The position numbers and the translations under genes are program-made. A stretch of DNA of 64,000 nucleotides from Kaistia soli DSM 19436. GTDB lineage: Bacteria; Pseudomonadota; Alphaproteobacteria; Rhizobiales; Kaistiaceae. The stretch lies in contig NZ_FQUP01000001.1 in assembly GCF_900129325.1 (NCBI RefSeq), forward strand, positions 1,654,615-1,718,614. Direction: 5' to 3'. This document shows, piece after piece, positions 32,125 to 44,602 of the stretch (positions are counted from its first letter, which is position 1; each line of letters starts with the position of its first letter). The notes below the pieces were generated by a model that saw nothing but the letters and a program-made list of their open reading frames with translations, did not search any database and was not told the origin of the DNA.

Positions 32125-32645
32125 TGAAGCGCGGCTGGAGCTTCTTCTGGGTCGGTCTGATGATCGCGGTCGCGGTCATCACCTATGCAATGAAGGACAG
32201 CGCCGGCCGGGCCGCCGACCATGTGATGGATCTGCGCGCCGGCATCGCCCGCGAGAAGCAGCAGCTCAATCTGCTGCGGGCCGAATGGGGCGTGCTGGAT
32301 CAGCCGTCGCGGCTGCAGTCGCTGGTCGAGCGCTACAACAGCTATCTCGAACTGAAGTCGCTGGACGTGCGCCAGCTCGCGACGATCGCCGATGTGCCGG
32401 CCCGCCCGGCGGATGCGATGGAAACCGGCGCCGACGCTGTGCCAAACGCGATCATGCGCAGCGCCGAGACGGCGCGCAAATCGGCCGCCGCCAAGACCGA
32501 TTCGATCGAGACCGGCAGCATCGAGGCGCCGACACGACCGAAGGTGGTCAAGCCGCCGGCGCCCGTGCGCCGCGTCGCGCCGCCTGCGCCAAAAGCCGCT
32601 GCGCCCGCGCTTCCTGCCCAGCCTGAGACGGGATATCTCGAATGA
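32124..32645 (+). CDS. ftsL: Cell division protein FtsL
   Basis: This 173-residue bitopic protein has a short cytoplasmic start and one membrane helix (about residues 6-22, FFWVGLMIAVAVITYAM). A periplasmic heptad segment follows (REKQQLNLLRAEWGVLDQPSRLQ is its range, about 45-67), as in FtsL/FtsB-type proteins. The Ala/Pro-rich tail is poorly conserved. The start could be GTG 32121 or ATG 32124. It is called mainly by its fold and its place between rsmH and ftsI. It recruits FtsB, FtsQ and FtsWI at the septum. Confidence 0.85.
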   Translation: MKRGWSFFWVGLMIAVAVITYAMKDSAGRAADHVMDLRAGIAREKQQLNLLRAEWGVLDQPSRLQSLVERYNSYLELKSLDVRQLATIADVPARPADAMETGADAVPNAIMRSAETARKSAAAKTDSIETGSIEAPTRPKVVKPPAPVRRVAPPAPKAAAPALPAQPETGYLE

Positions 32646-34381
32646 CGATGACCCTTACCGATCGTCCGGATGTGTTCAGCCGCCCCGCCGGCGCCGAACC
32701 ACGCGGCGAGCCGGCCGCCGTCGTCGCGAAGCGGAAGCAGGACCAAACTCGGAACCGGGTCCTGCTGGCGATTCTCGCCTTCGGGCTTGTCTACGGCATC
32801 ATCAGCGCCCGTCTCGTCATGCTCGGCCTCACCGATCCGGCCGATGCCGTGGCGCGCGGCAGCGCCGCCTCGGCTGTGGCCACGGCCCGTCCGGACATCG
32901 TCGATCGCAATGGCGAGATTCTCGCGACCGACATCCGCACTGCCTCGCTCTTCGCCGAGCCGAACAAGATCGTCGACCCCGACGAGGCGACGGAGCTGAT
33001 AACGAGCGTCCTGCAGGATCTCGACGCGACGGCGCTGCGCAAGAAGCTGTCGACCAAGGCCGGCTTCGTTTGGGTCAAGCGCGAGATCACGCCGACACAA
33101 CAGGCGCAGATCCACGATCTCGGTATCCCCGGTGTCGGCTTCCTTAACGAGAACAAGCGCTTCTATCCGGGCGGCCCGGCAGCCGCCCATATTGTCGGCC
33201 TGGTCAATATCGACAACCAGGGCATTGCGGGTCTCGAGCGCACGGTAGACGAGCGCGGCCTCAGCGACCTGCACAATGCCGGCTTCGCGATGAAGACCAA
33301 CAGCCAGCAGCCGGTCCAGCTCTCGATCGACCTGCGCGTCCAGCATGTCCTGCGCGATGAACTCGTCAGCGCGATGCAGAAGTATCAGTCGGTCGCGGCC
33401 ATGGGCGTCATGATCAACGCCAAGACCGGCGAGGTCGTCGCACTCGCGTCGATGCCAGATTTCGATCCTAATGCGCCTGTCGATGCCAACAAGCCCGACC
33501 GCCTTAACCGGCTGACCGCCGGCACCTACGAGCTCGGCTCGGTGTTCAAGAGCTTCACCTTCGCGATGGCGCTCGATAGCGGCAAGGTCAAGATGACCGA
33601 CAGCTTCGATGCGCGGTCGCCGATTCGCGTCGGACGCCAGGCAATCCATGATTCGCATCCGCAGGCGCGCTTCCTGACCGTGCCGGAAGTGTTCCAGTAT
33701 TCGTCGAATATCGGCACCGCCAAAATGGCGATGGCCATCGGCAGCCAGACGCAGCAGGAGTACATTCGCCGCTTCGGGCTGATGACCAAGCTGAAGACCG
33801 AATTGCCCGAGGTGGCGTCGCCGCAGGTGCCGAAGCGCTGGAGCGACGTCACGACCATGACCGTGGCCTTCGGCCACGGCATCGCGATCACCCCGATGCA
33901 GGCGGCGATGGCCGACTGCGCGCTCGTCAATGGCGGCTATCTGTTTCCTCCGACCTTCTTCCCCCGGACGCGTGAGGATGCGCTGGCGCAGGCGACCCGC
34001 GTCGTCTCGCAGCGGACGAGCGACGAGATGCGCTGGCTGTTCCGCTTCAACGGCGTCAAGGGCTCCGGCCGTCATGCCGATGTTCCCGGCTATGTCGTCG
34101 GCGGCAAGACGGGCACGGCCGAGAAGGTTGCCAACGGCCGCTATGTCGAGGGCCATTATCTCAATTCGTTCCTCGCGGTCTTCCCCATGGACGACCCGCA
34201 ATATGTCCTGATGATCTCGGTTGACGATCCGAAGCCCGAGAAGCCGGGCATGCCGGCGCTCGCGGCGTGGAACGCGGCCTATGTCGCGGGCAATGTCGTC
34301 CGTCGGTCCGCTGCCTTCCTCGGAGTCCAGCCGCGGACCGAACAGGAAAGCAACCCGGACGCCATGCTTGTGTCGTATTGA
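32642..34381 (+). CDS. ftsI: Septal penicillin-binding protein FtsI (PBP3)
   Basis: This 579-residue class B PBP performs septal transpeptidation with FtsW. A membrane helix (about residues 37-60) precedes the pedestal domain (DRNGEILATDI near 87). The transpeptidase domain has the active-site SVFK (about residue 300), YSSN (about 352) and KTGTAEK (about 493). Start overlaps ftsL by four bases. Full length with all three penicillin-binding motifs. Confidence 0.95.
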   Translation: MTMTLTDRPDVFSRPAGAEPRGEPAAVVAKRKQDQTRNRVLLAILAFGLVYGIISARLVMLGLTDPADAVARGSAASAVATARPDIVDRNGEILATDIRTASLFAEPNKIVDPDEATELITSVLQDLDATALRKKLSTKAGFVWVKREITPTQQAQIHDLGIPGVGFLNENKRFYPGGPAAAHIVGLVNIDNQGIAGLERTVDERGLSDLHNAGFAMKTNSQQPVQLSIDLRVQHVLRDELVSAMQKYQSVAAMGVMINAKTGEVVALASMPDFDPNAPVDANKPDRLNRLTAGTYELGSVFKSFTFAMALDSGKVKMTDSFDARSPIRVGRQAIHDSHPQARFLTVPEVFQYSSNIGTAKMAMAIGSQTQQEYIRRFGLMTKLKTELPEVASPQVPKRWSDVTTMTVAFGHGIAITPMQAAMADCALVNGGYLFPPTFFPRTREDALAQATRVVSQRTSDEMRWLFRFNGVKGSGRHADVPGYVVGGKTGTAEKVANGRYVEGHYLNSFLAVFPMDDPQYVLMISVDDPKPEKPGMPALAAWNAAYVAGNVVRRSAAFLGVQPRTEQESNPDAMLVSY

Positions 34382-34432
34382 GCGCCGATGGAGCCGCCCG
34401 TTCGGCTCCGTCTACTAGAAGGAACGCTCCGC

Positions 34433-35911
34433 ATGCGACGTAATCCGGTGATGCGCCTTGGCGATCTCGCCTCGACCGAAATTCCGCTCGCGCCCGATGC
34501 CGCTGCCGTCGAGATCACCGGCCTCACGGCCGACAGCCGCGCCGTTCAGCCTGGTTTCCTCTTCGCGGCGCTGAAGGGCGTCGCGGCAGACGGCGTGCGC
34601 TTCGCACCCGAAGCCGTGAAGCGCGGCGCCCTCGCGCTGCTCTGCGCGACCGATTCCTCGCTTGCCGAGGATCCCGGCGTTCCGGTGCTCCGTGCCGAGG
34701 ATCCGCGCATTGCGCTCGCCCATTTTGCCGCCCGCTTCTATCCGCGCCAGCCGGAAAAGCTGGTCGCCGTCACCGGCACTGCCGGCAAGACCTCTGTCGC
34801 AGTCTTCGCGCGGCAGATCTTCGCGGCAGCCGGCTTCGGCGGCGCTTCGATCGGCACCATCGGCGTCGTCGCGCCCTGGGGCGCGGAATATGGCAGCCTG
34901 ACCACGCCAGATCCTGTCGAACTGCACGCGACGTTGGACCGTCTTGCGCGCGAGGGCGTCACCCATGCGGCGCTCGAAGCATCCAGCCATGGTCTTGACC
35001 AGCATCGGCTCGACGGCGTTCGGCTCGTCGCCGCCGGCTTCACCAATCTCGGCCGCGACCACATGGATTATCATCCGACCGTCGAGGACTATTTCGCCGC
35101 GAAGATGCGGCTGTTCGCCGAGATCCTGCCCGAGGGCGCGACGGCGGTCATCGACGCCGACGGGCCCTATGCCGAGAGCGTCGCGACCATCGCGCGCGAC
35201 CGCCAGCAGCAGGTGGTGAGCGTCGGCGCGGCCGGGGAGGGGATTCGCCTTATCTCCATGACGCCGGCCGATCTGCATCAGGTTCTCAAGCTCGATGTGT
35301 TCGGCGAGAGCATGGAAGTCGACCTGCCGCTGGCCGGCGGTTTCCAGGCCTCGAACGCGCTCGTCGCGGCCGGCCTTGCCGTCGCCGCCGGTATCGCTCC
35401 AGCCGCAGCCATCGCTGCGCTGGCGGACCTCGAAGGCGCTCCGGGCCGGCTCGAAAAGGTCGGCATCACCCCAAGCGGTGGCGCCGTCTTCGTCGATTAC
35501 GCTCACAAGCCCGACGCGCTCGATCATGCACTTGCGGCGCTGCGCCCGATGACCCGCGGCCGGCTGATCGTCGTTTTCGGCGCGGGCGGCGATCGCGACG
35601 CTGGCAAGCGGCCGCTGATGGGCGAGGTCGCCAGCCGCCGCGCCGATGTCGTTATCGTCACGGACGACAATCCCCGCTCGGAGGATCCGGCTGCCATTCG
35701 CGCGGCCATCCTGGCCGCTGCGCCGGGAGCGATCGAGATTGGCGACCGGCGCCGGGCGATCGCCGAGGCCGTCTCCATGCTACGCGAGGGCGATGTTCTT
35801 TGCGTAGCCGGCAAGGGTCATGAGGCCGGCCAGATCGTGAAGGGCGTGGTGCATCCGTTCTCGGATCATGAGGCGGTCAGTGACGCCATCGCTCGCGGGG
35901 TAGCCGCATGA
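34433..35911 (+). CDS. murE: UDP-MurNAc-Ala-Glu:meso-DAP ligase MurE
   Basis: This 492-residue Mur ligase adds meso-diaminopimelate to the stem peptide. ATP loop TGTAGKTS (about residue 115) and the motif DDNPRSE (about 411) are present. The Asn-Pro-Arg form is the known signature of DAP-adding MurE, as opposed to Lys-adding enzymes. I start at ATG 34433, with AAGGAA 10-15 bases upstream. The frame opens earlier at 34388, and ATG 34451 is another candidate. Its stop overlaps murF by four bases. Confidence 0.93.
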   Translation: MRRNPVMRLGDLASTEIPLAPDAAAVEITGLTADSRAVQPGFLFAALKGVAADGVRFAPEAVKRGALALLCATDSSLAEDPGVPVLRAEDPRIALAHFAARFYPRQPEKLVAVTGTAGKTSVAVFARQIFAAAGFGGASIGTIGVVAPWGAEYGSLTTPDPVELHATLDRLAREGVTHAALEASSHGLDQHRLDGVRLVAAGFTNLGRDHMDYHPTVEDYFAAKMRLFAEILPEGATAVIDADGPYAESVATIARDRQQQVVSVGAAGEGIRLISMTPADLHQVLKLDVFGESMEVDLPLAGGFQASNALVAAGLAVAAGIAPAAAIAALADLEGAPGRLEKVGITPSGGAVFVDYAHKPDALDHALAALRPMTRGRLIVVFGAGGDRDAGKRPLMGEVASRRADVVIVTDDNPRSEDPAAIRAAILAAAPGAIEIGDRRRAIAEAVSMLREGDVLCVAGKGHEAGQIVKGVVHPFSDHEAVSDAIARGVAA

Positions 35912-37371
35912 CAGAGCCGCTCTGGACGTTCGAGGCTCTCGTCGCCGCGATGCGCGGCCGGCCGACCTCGACTGCCGCCCCGGCAATCTCCGGCATCTCG
36001 ATCGACAGCCGCACGGTGAAGCCGGGGGATGCCTTCTTCGCGATCCGCGGCGATCGTTTCGACGGCCATGATTTCGTCGGCAAGGCTGCGGCGCAGGGCG
36101 CGGCGGTCGCCGTCATTGCCGAGGATCGCCTTTCGGCGCTCGGACGGCTGACAATCCCGCTGGTCGTGGTCGGTGACGTCCTCGCCGCGCTGGAATCGCT
36201 CGGCCGGGCTGCGCGTGCGCGTTCGGTGGCCGGTATCGCGGCGGTTACCGGCAGCGTCGGCAAGACGACGACCAAGGAAATGCTGGCGCGCGCGCTCGCC
36301 GCCACCGGGCCGACGCATTTCTCGCCGGCCTCGTTCAACAATCATTGGGGCGTGCCGCTGACGCTGGCACGCATGCCCGCCGATGCCGCCTATGCGGTGT
36401 TCGAGATCGGCATGAACCATCCGGGCGAGATCGTCCCGCTGGTCCAGCAGGTGCGGCCGCATGTCGGCATCATCACGACGATCGAGCCTGTTCATGTCGA
36501 GTTCTTTCCGGACGGCATCGAGGGCATTACGCGCGCCAAGGCCGAGATCTTCGCGGGGATCGAGCGCGGTGGGGTGGCGATCCTCAATCGCGACAATCCG
36601 CAGTTCGAACCGCTTGCGCTGATGGCGATCGATTCCGGTGTCGAGCGGGTGCTCGGCTTCGGCGAGAACGGCGATGCGGAAGCGCGGCTGACCGCTATCG
36701 ATCTTCTGCCCGACCATTCCAGCGTCAAGGCCGATATTCTTGGCCGCGAGGTGCGCTTCACGATTGGTGCACCGGGGCGCCACCTCGTCCAGAACGCGCT
36801 CGCGGTGCTGCTCGCGGTTCACATCCTCGGCGGCGACCTCGATCTCGCGGCCGATTCGCTGAGCGGCATGGCGGCACCCGCCGGCCGTGGCGCGCAGCAT
36901 GTGCTGTCGCTGGGCGAGGGCGAGGCCCTGCTGATCGACGAGAGCTACAACGCCAATCCGACATCCATGCGTGCCGCGATCGCCGTTCTCGCCGCCTCGA
37001 AGCCCGCCCCGGGGGGCAAGCGGATCGCCGTGCTCGGCGACATGCTGGAGCTCGGCGAGCGCTCGGGGGAGATGCATGCCGGCCTCGTCGAGCCGTTGAC
37101 CGCGGCGGGCATCGACCGCGTCTATTGCGCGGGCCGGCTGATGCAGGCGCTGTGGAGCGTCTTGCCGAGCGATATGCAAGGCCAGTATGCGGAGACTGCA
37201 GAAGAACTCGACGTGATTCTCGGCGATGCCATTGCGGGCGGCGACGTGATCATGGTCAAAGGCTCCAAGGGCAGCCGGATGACGCCCCTCGTCGAGCGAT
37301 TGACGACCCGCTTTGCCAAGCCCGAGCCAGATAATGCCGGGCAAGATCCTGAGATTGAAGGACTCGCCTGA
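35908..37371 (+). CDS. murF: UDP-MurNAc-tripeptide:D-Ala-D-Ala ligase MurF
   Basis: This 487-residue Mur ligase adds D-Ala-D-Ala to complete the UDP-MurNAc-pentapeptide. Motifs are [18 protein letters not shown], the ATP loop [11 protein letters not shown] (about residue 114), [13 protein letters not shown], and [11 protein letters not shown] (about 345). It overlaps murE (ATGA) and mraY (TGATG) by four and one bases. It takes the dipeptide made by Ddl, encoded later in the same cluster. Confidence 0.95.
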   Translation: MTEPLWTFEALVAAMRGRPTSTAAPAISGISIDSRTVKPGDAFFAIRGDRFDGHDFVGKAAAQGAAVAVIAEDRLSALGRLTIPLVVVGDVLAALESLGRAARARSVAGIAAVTGSVGKTTTKEMLARALAATGPTHFSPASFNNHWGVPLTLARMPADAAYAVFEIGMNHPGEIVPLVQQVRPHVGIITTIEPVHVEFFPDGIEGITRAKAEIFAGIERGGVAILNRDNPQFEPLALMAIDSGVERVLGFGENGDAEARLTAIDLLPDHSSVKADILGREVRFTIGAPGRHLVQNALAVLLAVHILGGDLDLAADSLSGMAAPAGRGAQHVLSLGEGEALLIDESYNANPTSMRAAIAVLAASKPAPGGKRIAVLGDMLELGERSGEMHAGLVEPLTAAGIDRVYCAGRLMQALWSVLPSDMQGQYAETAEELDVILGDAIAGGDVIMVKGSKGSRMTPLVERLTTRFAKPEPDNAGQDPEIEGLA

Positions 37372-38456
37372 TGCTGTATTTCCTGGGGGATCTATCGGCG
37401 CAGTTCTCGGCCTTCAACGTCTTTCGCTACATTACCTTCCGCGTCGGCGGCGCCACGATGACGGCGTTGATCGTCGTGTTCCTGTTCGGGCCAACGATCA
37501 TTCGTGCGCTGCGCATGAAACAGGGCAGGGGCCAGCCGATCCGTGAAGACGGGCCGCAGAGCCACCTTCTGACCAAGAAGGGCACGCCGACCATGGGCGG
37601 GCTGATGATCCTGTTCGGGCTCATCGTCTCGACCCTGCTCTGGGCCAATCTCACCAGCTTCTATGTCTGGGTCGTGCTCGGCGTCACAGTCGGCTTCGGT
37701 CTGATCGGCTTCTATGACGACTATCTGAAGGTGACGAAGCAGAGCCATAAGGGCTTTTCGGGCCGCTCGCGTCTTCTCGTCGAATTCGTGATCGCGGCCA
37801 TCGGCTGCTACGTGCTCTCGCGCCTCGCCGGCGGGCCGCTCGCCGATGCGCTGACATTCCCCTTCGTGAAGTCGTGGGTGCTCAATCTCGGCTGGTTCTT
37901 CATCCCGTTCGGGGCGTTCGTGATCGTCGGCGCCGGCAATGCCGTGAACCTCACCGACGGTCTCGACGGCCTTGCCATCGTGCCGGTCATGGTCGCCGCG
38001 GCAAGCTTCGGCGTCATGGCCTATCTTTCGGGCAATGCCATCTTCGCGGAATATCTGCAGATCCACTTCGTGCCAGGGACAGGCGAACTCGCCGTGCTCT
38101 GCGGCGCGATGTTCGGCGCCGGGCTCGGCTTCCTCTGGTTCAACGCGCCGCCGGCTGCGATCTTCATGGGCGATACCGGCTCGCTGGCGCTTGGCGGCAT
38201 GCTGGGCTCCATCGCGGTCGCCACCAAGCACGAGATCGTTCTGGCCATCATCGGCGGCCTTTTCGTGCTCGAGGCGGTCTCGGTCATCATCCAGGTCGCG
38301 TCATTCAAGCTGACCGGCAAGCGCGTGTTCAAGATGGCGCCGATCCATCACCATTTCGAACAGCTCGGCTGGACCGAACCGCAGGTCGTCATCCGCTTCT
38401 GGATCATCGCCGTCGTGCTGGCGCTTGTCGGCCTCTCCAGCCTGAAGCTGAGGTAG
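37371..38456 (+). CDS. mraY: Phospho-MurNAc-pentapeptide transferase MraY
   Basis: This 361-residue polytopic inner-membrane enzyme moves phospho-MurNAc-pentapeptide to undecaprenyl phosphate, giving lipid I. About ten hydrophobic segments are visible. Catalytic motifs are GFYDDYLKV (Mg-binding aspartates, about residue 115), [13 protein letters not shown] (about 190), [12 protein letters not shown] (about 265) and APIHHHFE near the end. Start overlaps murF by one base. Confidence 0.96.
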   Translation: MLYFLGDLSAQFSAFNVFRYITFRVGGATMTALIVVFLFGPTIIRALRMKQGRGQPIREDGPQSHLLTKKGTPTMGGLMILFGLIVSTLLWANLTSFYVWVVLGVTVGFGLIGFYDDYLKVTKQSHKGFSGRSRLLVEFVIAAIGCYVLSRLAGGPLADALTFPFVKSWVLNLGWFFIPFGAFVIVGAGNAVNLTDGLDGLAIVPVMVAAASFGVMAYLSGNAIFAEYLQIHFVPGTGELAVLCGAMFGAGLGFLWFNAPPAAIFMGDTGSLALGGMLGSIAVATKHEIVLAIIGGLFVLEAVSVIIQVASFKLTGKRVFKMAPIHHHFEQLGWTEPQVVIRFWIIAVVLALVGLSSLKLR

Positions 38457-38459
38457 GCG

Positions 38460-39860
38460 ATGATCCCGGTCACCGTTTTTGCGGGACGAAAGGTCGCCGT
38501 CTTCGGGCTTGGCGGCAGCGGGCTCGTGACGGCGAAGGCGCTGGCGGCCGGAGGCGCGCTGGTCGCGGCTTTCGACGATAATGCGGATTCCGTCGCCAAT
38601 GCGGCGGCGTCGGGCGTCACCACCCTCGATCTGCGCAGCGCCGATCTTTCCGAGTTCGCCGCGCTGGTTCTGGCGCCTGGCGTGCCGCTGACCCATCCCG
38701 AGCCGCACTGGATCGTGACGAAGGCCAAGGCCGCCGGCGTCGAGATCATCGGCGATATCGAGCTTTTCTGCCGCGAGCGCCGGGCCGTCGCGCCCGATGC
38801 GACGCTGATCGCCATCACCGGTACCAATGGTAAGTCGACGACGACGGCGCTGATCGCGCATCTCTTCGTCACCGCCGGGCGCGATGTCCAGCTTGGTGGC
38901 AATATCGGCACAGCGATCCTCTCGCTTGAGCCGATCACCAGCGATCGCGTCTATGTCGTCGAGTGTTCGTCGTTCCAGATCGACCTCGCCCCGACCATCG
39001 ATCCAACGGTCGGCATCCTGCTCAACGTCACCGAGGATCATCTCGACCGGCATGGCAGCATGGAGCGCTATGCCGCAATCAAGGCACGTCTGGTCGACGG
39101 CGCCGAAACGGCGGTGGTCGGCGTCGATGACGACTGGAGTGCCTCGATCGCGGCGGAAATCGATCGGCGTGGCAAACCGCTGGAGCGCATTTCCGTGCGC
39201 CGTCCAGTCGTCGATGGCTTCTATGTCGACAGGACGGATATCCTCAAGGCGGAGGATGCGTCGGCGCGCGAGGTTGCCGATCTTGCCGGCATCGGTTCGC
39301 TGCGCGGTGCGCACAATGCGCAGAACGCAGCCGCGGCCGTTGCGGCGGCCAGCGTGCTCGGCGTCTCCGATGACGTGATCCAGGAAGGCCTTTCGAGCTT
39401 CCCGGGCCTTGCGCACCGGATGGAAGAGGTGACGCGGATCGGCCGGGTGCTGTTCGTCAACGATTCCAAGGCCACCAATGCCGACGCTGCCGAAAAGGCG
39501 CTCGCGAGCTTCGACCGGATCTTCTGGATCCTCGGCGGCAAGGCGAAGACCGGCGGCATCGACAGCCTCGCGCCCTATTTCGGCAAGATCGCCAAGGCCT
39601 ATCTGATCGGCGCTGCCTCGGAGGCCTTTGCCGCGACGCTCGAGGGCAAGGTGCCCACCGTCATCGCCGGCACGATGGACCGCGCGGTCGCGCTGGCGGC
39701 GGACGATGCCGCGCGCGACACGGAGGCCGAGCCGGTCGTGCTGCTGTCGCCGGCCTGCGCCTCGTTCGACCAGTATCGCAATTTCGAAAAGCGCGGCGAT
39801 CATTTCCGCGAACTCGTCCTCGCCCGCGCCGGGGCGGACGCCATTGAGGAGGTCAGGTGA
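38460..39860 (+). CDS. murD: UDP-MurNAc-L-Ala:D-Glu ligase MurD
   Basis: This 466-residue Mur ligase adds D-glutamate to UDP-MurNAc-L-Ala. [20 protein letters not shown] (residues 6-25), the ATP loop [10 protein letters not shown] (about 121), ECSSFQID and LPPV-equivalent [12 protein letters not shown] mark the family. FVNDSKATN follows near 337. It starts three bases after mraY and its stop overlaps the ftsW start. Confidence 0.95.
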   Translation: MIPVTVFAGRKVAVFGLGGSGLVTAKALAAGGALVAAFDDNADSVANAAASGVTTLDLRSADLSEFAALVLAPGVPLTHPEPHWIVTKAKAAGVEIIGDIELFCRERRAVAPDATLIAITGTNGKSTTTALIAHLFVTAGRDVQLGGNIGTAILSLEPITSDRVYVVECSSFQIDLAPTIDPTVGILLNVTEDHLDRHGSMERYAAIKARLVDGAETAVVGVDDDWSASIAAEIDRRGKPLERISVRRPVVDGFYVDRTDILKAEDASAREVADLAGIGSLRGAHNAQNAAAAVAAASVLGVSDDVIQEGLSSFPGLAHRMEEVTRIGRVLFVNDSKATNADAAEKALASFDRIFWILGGKAKTGGIDSLAPYFGKIAKAYLIGAASEAFAATLEGKVPTVIAGTMDRAVALAADDAARDTEAEPVVLLSPACASFDQYRNFEKRGDHFRELVLARAGADAIEEVR

Positions 39861-41023
39861 TGGTCAGCAGGGCCGATCGCGGCATCTTCGCCGAGTGGTG
39901 GTGGACGGTCGACAAGTACCTGCTGTTCTCGATGCTCGCGCTGATGATCATGGGCGTCGTGCTGTCGCTTGCCGGCAGCCCCCCGGTCGCCGAGCGCATC
40001 GGCCTCGACAGCTTCCACTTCACGACGCGCCACGTCCTGTTCCTGATCCCGACCGTCGCCATCATGCTCGCGACGTCGATGTTGTCGCCGCAGAAGGCGC
40101 GTCGCGCGGCATTGATCGTGTTCGCGATCGCGATCGTGCTGATGTTCGTGACGCTCTTCATCGGCCAGGAGGTCAAGGGCGCGCGGCGCTGGATCAACAT
40201 CGTCGGGTTTTCGCTGCAGCCGTCCGAGTTCATGAAGCCGGCCTTCGTCATTCTCTCGGCCTGGCTGTTCACCGAGAATTCGCGCCGCAGCGACATCCCC
40301 GGCAATATCTTCGCCATCTTGCTGCTCACCATCGTGGTGGCCCTGCTGGTCGCCCAGCCCGATCTCGGCCAGACCATGCTGGTGGTCATCGCCTGGTCGG
40401 CGGTGTTCTTCATGGCCGGTCTTTCCTGGTACTGGATCGCCGCGCTCGCCGGTCTCGGCGCCGGCGGTGTTCTGGCGGCCTATACGGTCTTCCCGCACTT
40501 CGCCGGCCGCATCAACCGCTTCCTCGATCCCGGCACCGGCGACACGTTCCAGGTCGATACGGCGATGCAGTCGATCCTCGGCGGCGGCTGGTTCGGGCGC
40601 GGCCCGGGCGAGGGTGTCGTCAAGCGCATCCTGCCGGACAGCCATACCGACTTCATCTTCGCCGTCGCGGCCGAGGAATACGGCATCCTGCTCTGCATCG
40701 GGCTTGTGCTCGTCTTTGCCTTCATCGTCGTGCGCGGGCTCAGCCACAGCCTGAAGAACGAAGACCCGTTCATCCGCCTTGGTTCGGCCGGCCTCATCGT
40801 CATGTTCGGCGTGCAGTCGGTCATCAACATGTCGGTCAATCTCAATCTGGTGCCGGCCAAGGGCATGACGCTGCCCTTCATCTCCTATGGCGGTTCCTCG
40901 ATGCTGGCGCTGGCCTTCCAGATGGGCCTCGTGCTTGCTCTGACGCGCCGCCGGTTCGAGCCGATCCGCCTTACCGCCGGGTTCGGGCGCTATGGCAATC
41001 CCGCCAAGGCCGGGGCGGCCTGA
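39860..41023 (+). CDS. ftsW: Lipid II polymerase FtsW (SEDS family)
   Basis: This 387-residue SEDS glycosyltransferase has about ten membrane helices and works with FtsI at the septum. Motifs include VKGARRWINI, LQPSEFMKPAFVI, VAQPDLGQTMLV (the conserved catalytic-region Asp), GGGWFGRGPGEGVVKR and LPFISYGGSSML. The ATG at 39860 overlaps the murD stop by one base; GTG 39857 is an alternative. Confidence 0.95.
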   Translation: MVSRADRGIFAEWWWTVDKYLLFSMLALMIMGVVLSLAGSPPVAERIGLDSFHFTTRHVLFLIPTVAIMLATSMLSPQKARRAALIVFAIAIVLMFVTLFIGQEVKGARRWINIVGFSLQPSEFMKPAFVILSAWLFTENSRRSDIPGNIFAILLLTIVVALLVAQPDLGQTMLVVIAWSAVFFMAGLSWYWIAALAGLGAGGVLAAYTVFPHFAGRINRFLDPGTGDTFQVDTAMQSILGGGWFGRGPGEGVVKRILPDSHTDFIFAVAAEEYGILLCIGLVLVFAFIVVRGLSHSLKNEDPFIRLGSAGLIVMFGVQSVINMSVNLNLVPAKGMTLPFISYGGSSMLALAFQMGLVLALTRRRFEPIRLTAGFGRYGNPAKAGAA

Positions 41024-41026
41024 GCC

Positions 41027-42129
41027 GTGGCCGGGACGATCCTCCTTTCGGCCGGCGGTACCGGCGGCCATCTTTTCCCAGCCGAGGCGCTGGCGCATGT
41101 GCTGATCGCGCGCGGCTGGACCATCCATCTCGCGACCGATCATCGTGCTGAGACCTATGGCCAGAACTTTCCGGCCGCCGAGACGCATATCATCCGCTCG
41201 GCGACACCCTCGGTGAAGTCGCCCGTCACGATCGCGCGGGCGCTCTGGAGCCTCTATGGCGGCTATCGCCAGTCGAAGAGCATGCTTCGCCGCGTCAGAC
41301 CGGCCGCCGCGATCGGCTTCGGTGGCTATCCGACCGTGCCGCCGCTGCTGGCCGCCGCGCATCTTCGGATTCCGACCATCGTCCACGACGCCAATGCCGT
41401 GCTCGGCCGGGCCAACCGGCTGTTGGCACCGCGCGTCAGCGTGCTTGCGACGTCCTTTGCCGAGGTCGGCTATGCCGAAGGGCTCAGGACGCGGGTCGTG
41501 CAGACGGGCAATCCGGTGCGCGAAGCCGTCATCGAAGCGAGCAGGATTCCGTTTGATCCGCCGAAGGGCGGTGCGCCGCTGCGTCTTGTCGTGTTCGGAG
41601 GCAGCCAAGGGGCGCGCTTCTTCTCCGACGTCATGCCTGAGGCGCTGGCGAAGCTCGACCCCGCCGATCGCGCCCGCCTCGCCATCGTGCAGCAATGCCG
41701 CCCCGAGGATATCGAGCGCGTGCGGGCTGCCTATGCGGCGCTCGGCGTCGCGGCCGAACTGGCGCCCTTCTTTCGCGACCTGCCGGCGCGGATTGCCGCC
41801 AGCCACCTTGTGCTTTGCCGGTCCGGCGCGTCGACCGTCAGCGAGCTTTCCGTCATCGGCCGGCCGGGCATCATGGTGCCGCTGCCGCATGCGATCGACC
41901 AGGACCAGAGCGTCAACGCCGCCGTGCTGGCAAAGGCCGGCGGCGGCTGGGTCGTGCCGCAGGCGCAATTGACCGCCGAAAGGCTCGCACAGGATTTCAG
42001 CGGTTTCCTCGCCGCACCGGATCACCTCGTGGCCGCGGCGGCCGCGGCGCGTTCGGTTGGCCGGCCGGATGCGGCCATGCGCCTCGCCGATCTCGTCGAG
42101 GAGGTCGCCAGGACAAAAGGAATGTCTTC

Positions 42130-42133
<4 letters not shown>
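41027..42133 (+). CDS. murG: Lipid II-forming GlcNAc transferase MurG
   Basis: This 368-residue GT-B glycosyltransferase adds GlcNAc to lipid [19 protein letters not shown] near the N-terminus and [15 protein letters not shown] mark the acceptor domain. [14 protein letters not shown] (about residue 187) and [25 protein letters not shown] follow in the donor domain. It begins with a GTG three bases after ftsW. Its stop overlaps the murC start by four bases. Confidence 0.95.
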
Positions 42134-43535
<1,402 letters not shown>

Positions 43536-43536
<1 letters not shown>

Positions 43537-44480
43537 TGAGCTTCCCGGTCCTTGATCTCGACCTCGCGGGCATCCGTGGCCGTGTCACGCCCAATTTCAG
43601 GCTCGATACCGTCACGTGGTTCCGCGTGGGTGGGCTCGCGCAGATGCTGTTCCAGCCGGCGGATGAGGCCGACCTTCAGTTGTTCCTGCAACAGTTGCCG
43701 GCCGAGGTGCCGGTGCTGGTCATCGGCGTCGGCTCGAACCTGCTTGTCCGTGATGGCGGTATTCCGGGTGTCGTGATTCGTCTCTCGGCCAAAGGTTTCG
43801 GGGGCATGGAGCGGCTTTCCGGCGACCGCATCCGGGTTGGGACCGCTCTGCCCGACAAGCGCGTCGCGGCATTCGCGCTGGACGAGGGCCTCGCCGGCTT
43901 CGCTTTCTATCACGGCATTCCCGGCGCCATCGGTGGCGCGCTCCGCATGAATGCCGGCGCCAATGGCGGCGAGACGCGCGAGCGGCTGGTCGAGGTCACC
44001 GCTCTCGACCGCAGCGGCACCCGCCATGTGCTCAGCAACGCCGATATGGGCTTCACCTACCGCCATACCGACGCTGCCGAAGACCTCATCTTCACCGAGG
44101 CGATCTATCAGGGCGAGCCGGCCAACCGCGGCGTCATCGAGGCCGCGATGGCCGAGGTCGAGGCACATCGCGAACGCGCTCAACCGATCCGTGAAAAGAC
44201 GGGCGGCTCGACCTTCAAGAACCCGCCCGGCCACTCGGCCTGGAAGCTCGTCGATGGTGCCGGCTGCCGTGGCCTCAAAATCGGCGGCGCGCAGGTTTCC
44301 GAGATGCATTGCAACTTCCTGATCAACACCGGCGACGCCACGGCTCATGATCTCGAATTGTTGGGCGAGACGGTTCGCGCCCGCGTGCTTGCAGCGAGCG
44401 GCGTCCGTCTCGACTGGGAAATCAAGCGCCTCGGATTGCCGGGCGCCGGTGGGGCCGTGGAGCCGTTTCTCGGCGCTTAG
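43536..44480 (+). CDS. murB: UDP-N-acetylenolpyruvoylglucosamine reductase MurB
   Basis: This 314-residue flavoprotein reduces UDP-GlcNAc-enolpyruvate to UDP-MurNAc with [57 protein letters not shown] and [15 protein letters not shown] are family landmarks; the Ser in GGSTFKNP is the catalytic proton donor. It starts on the last base of the murC stop. It is the last gene before a gap of about 120 bp with a hairpin and a CtrA-like site. Confidence 0.95.
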
Positions 44481-44503
44481 CGTCCTTCGCCGGCCAGGTG
44501 GCC

Positions 44504-44522
44504 CTGAGTCGTTTTGACTCAG
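44504..44522. other. Hairpin after murB
   Basis: CTGAGTC and GACTCAG pair around GTTTT, 24 bases after the murB stop. With no following T-run it is a poor terminator, but it may attenuate or stabilise the transcript between murB and ddl. Confidence 0.35.
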
Positions 44523-44539
44523 TGCGCGGCGGCAGCTGG

Positions 44540-44554
44540 TTAACGATCGATTAC
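44540..44554. promoter_or_regulatory. Candidate CtrA site before ddl
   Basis: TTAA-N7-TTAC fits the CtrA consensus TTAA-N7-TTAA with one mismatch. It lies about 50 bp before the ddl start, in one of the few gaps inside the dcw cluster. CtrA is the cell-cycle master regulator of alphaproteobacteria. Binding is inferred. Confidence 0.45.
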
Positions 44555-44602
44555 CTCTTCCCTGACATAGTGCCCCGATCGATTCGAAAGGGGTTAACTG
44601 TC

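Noticed and set aside
39800-42025. 741-codon open frame opposite ftsW and murG
   Set aside because: It is a codon-bias shadow spanning two essential genes, with no motif.
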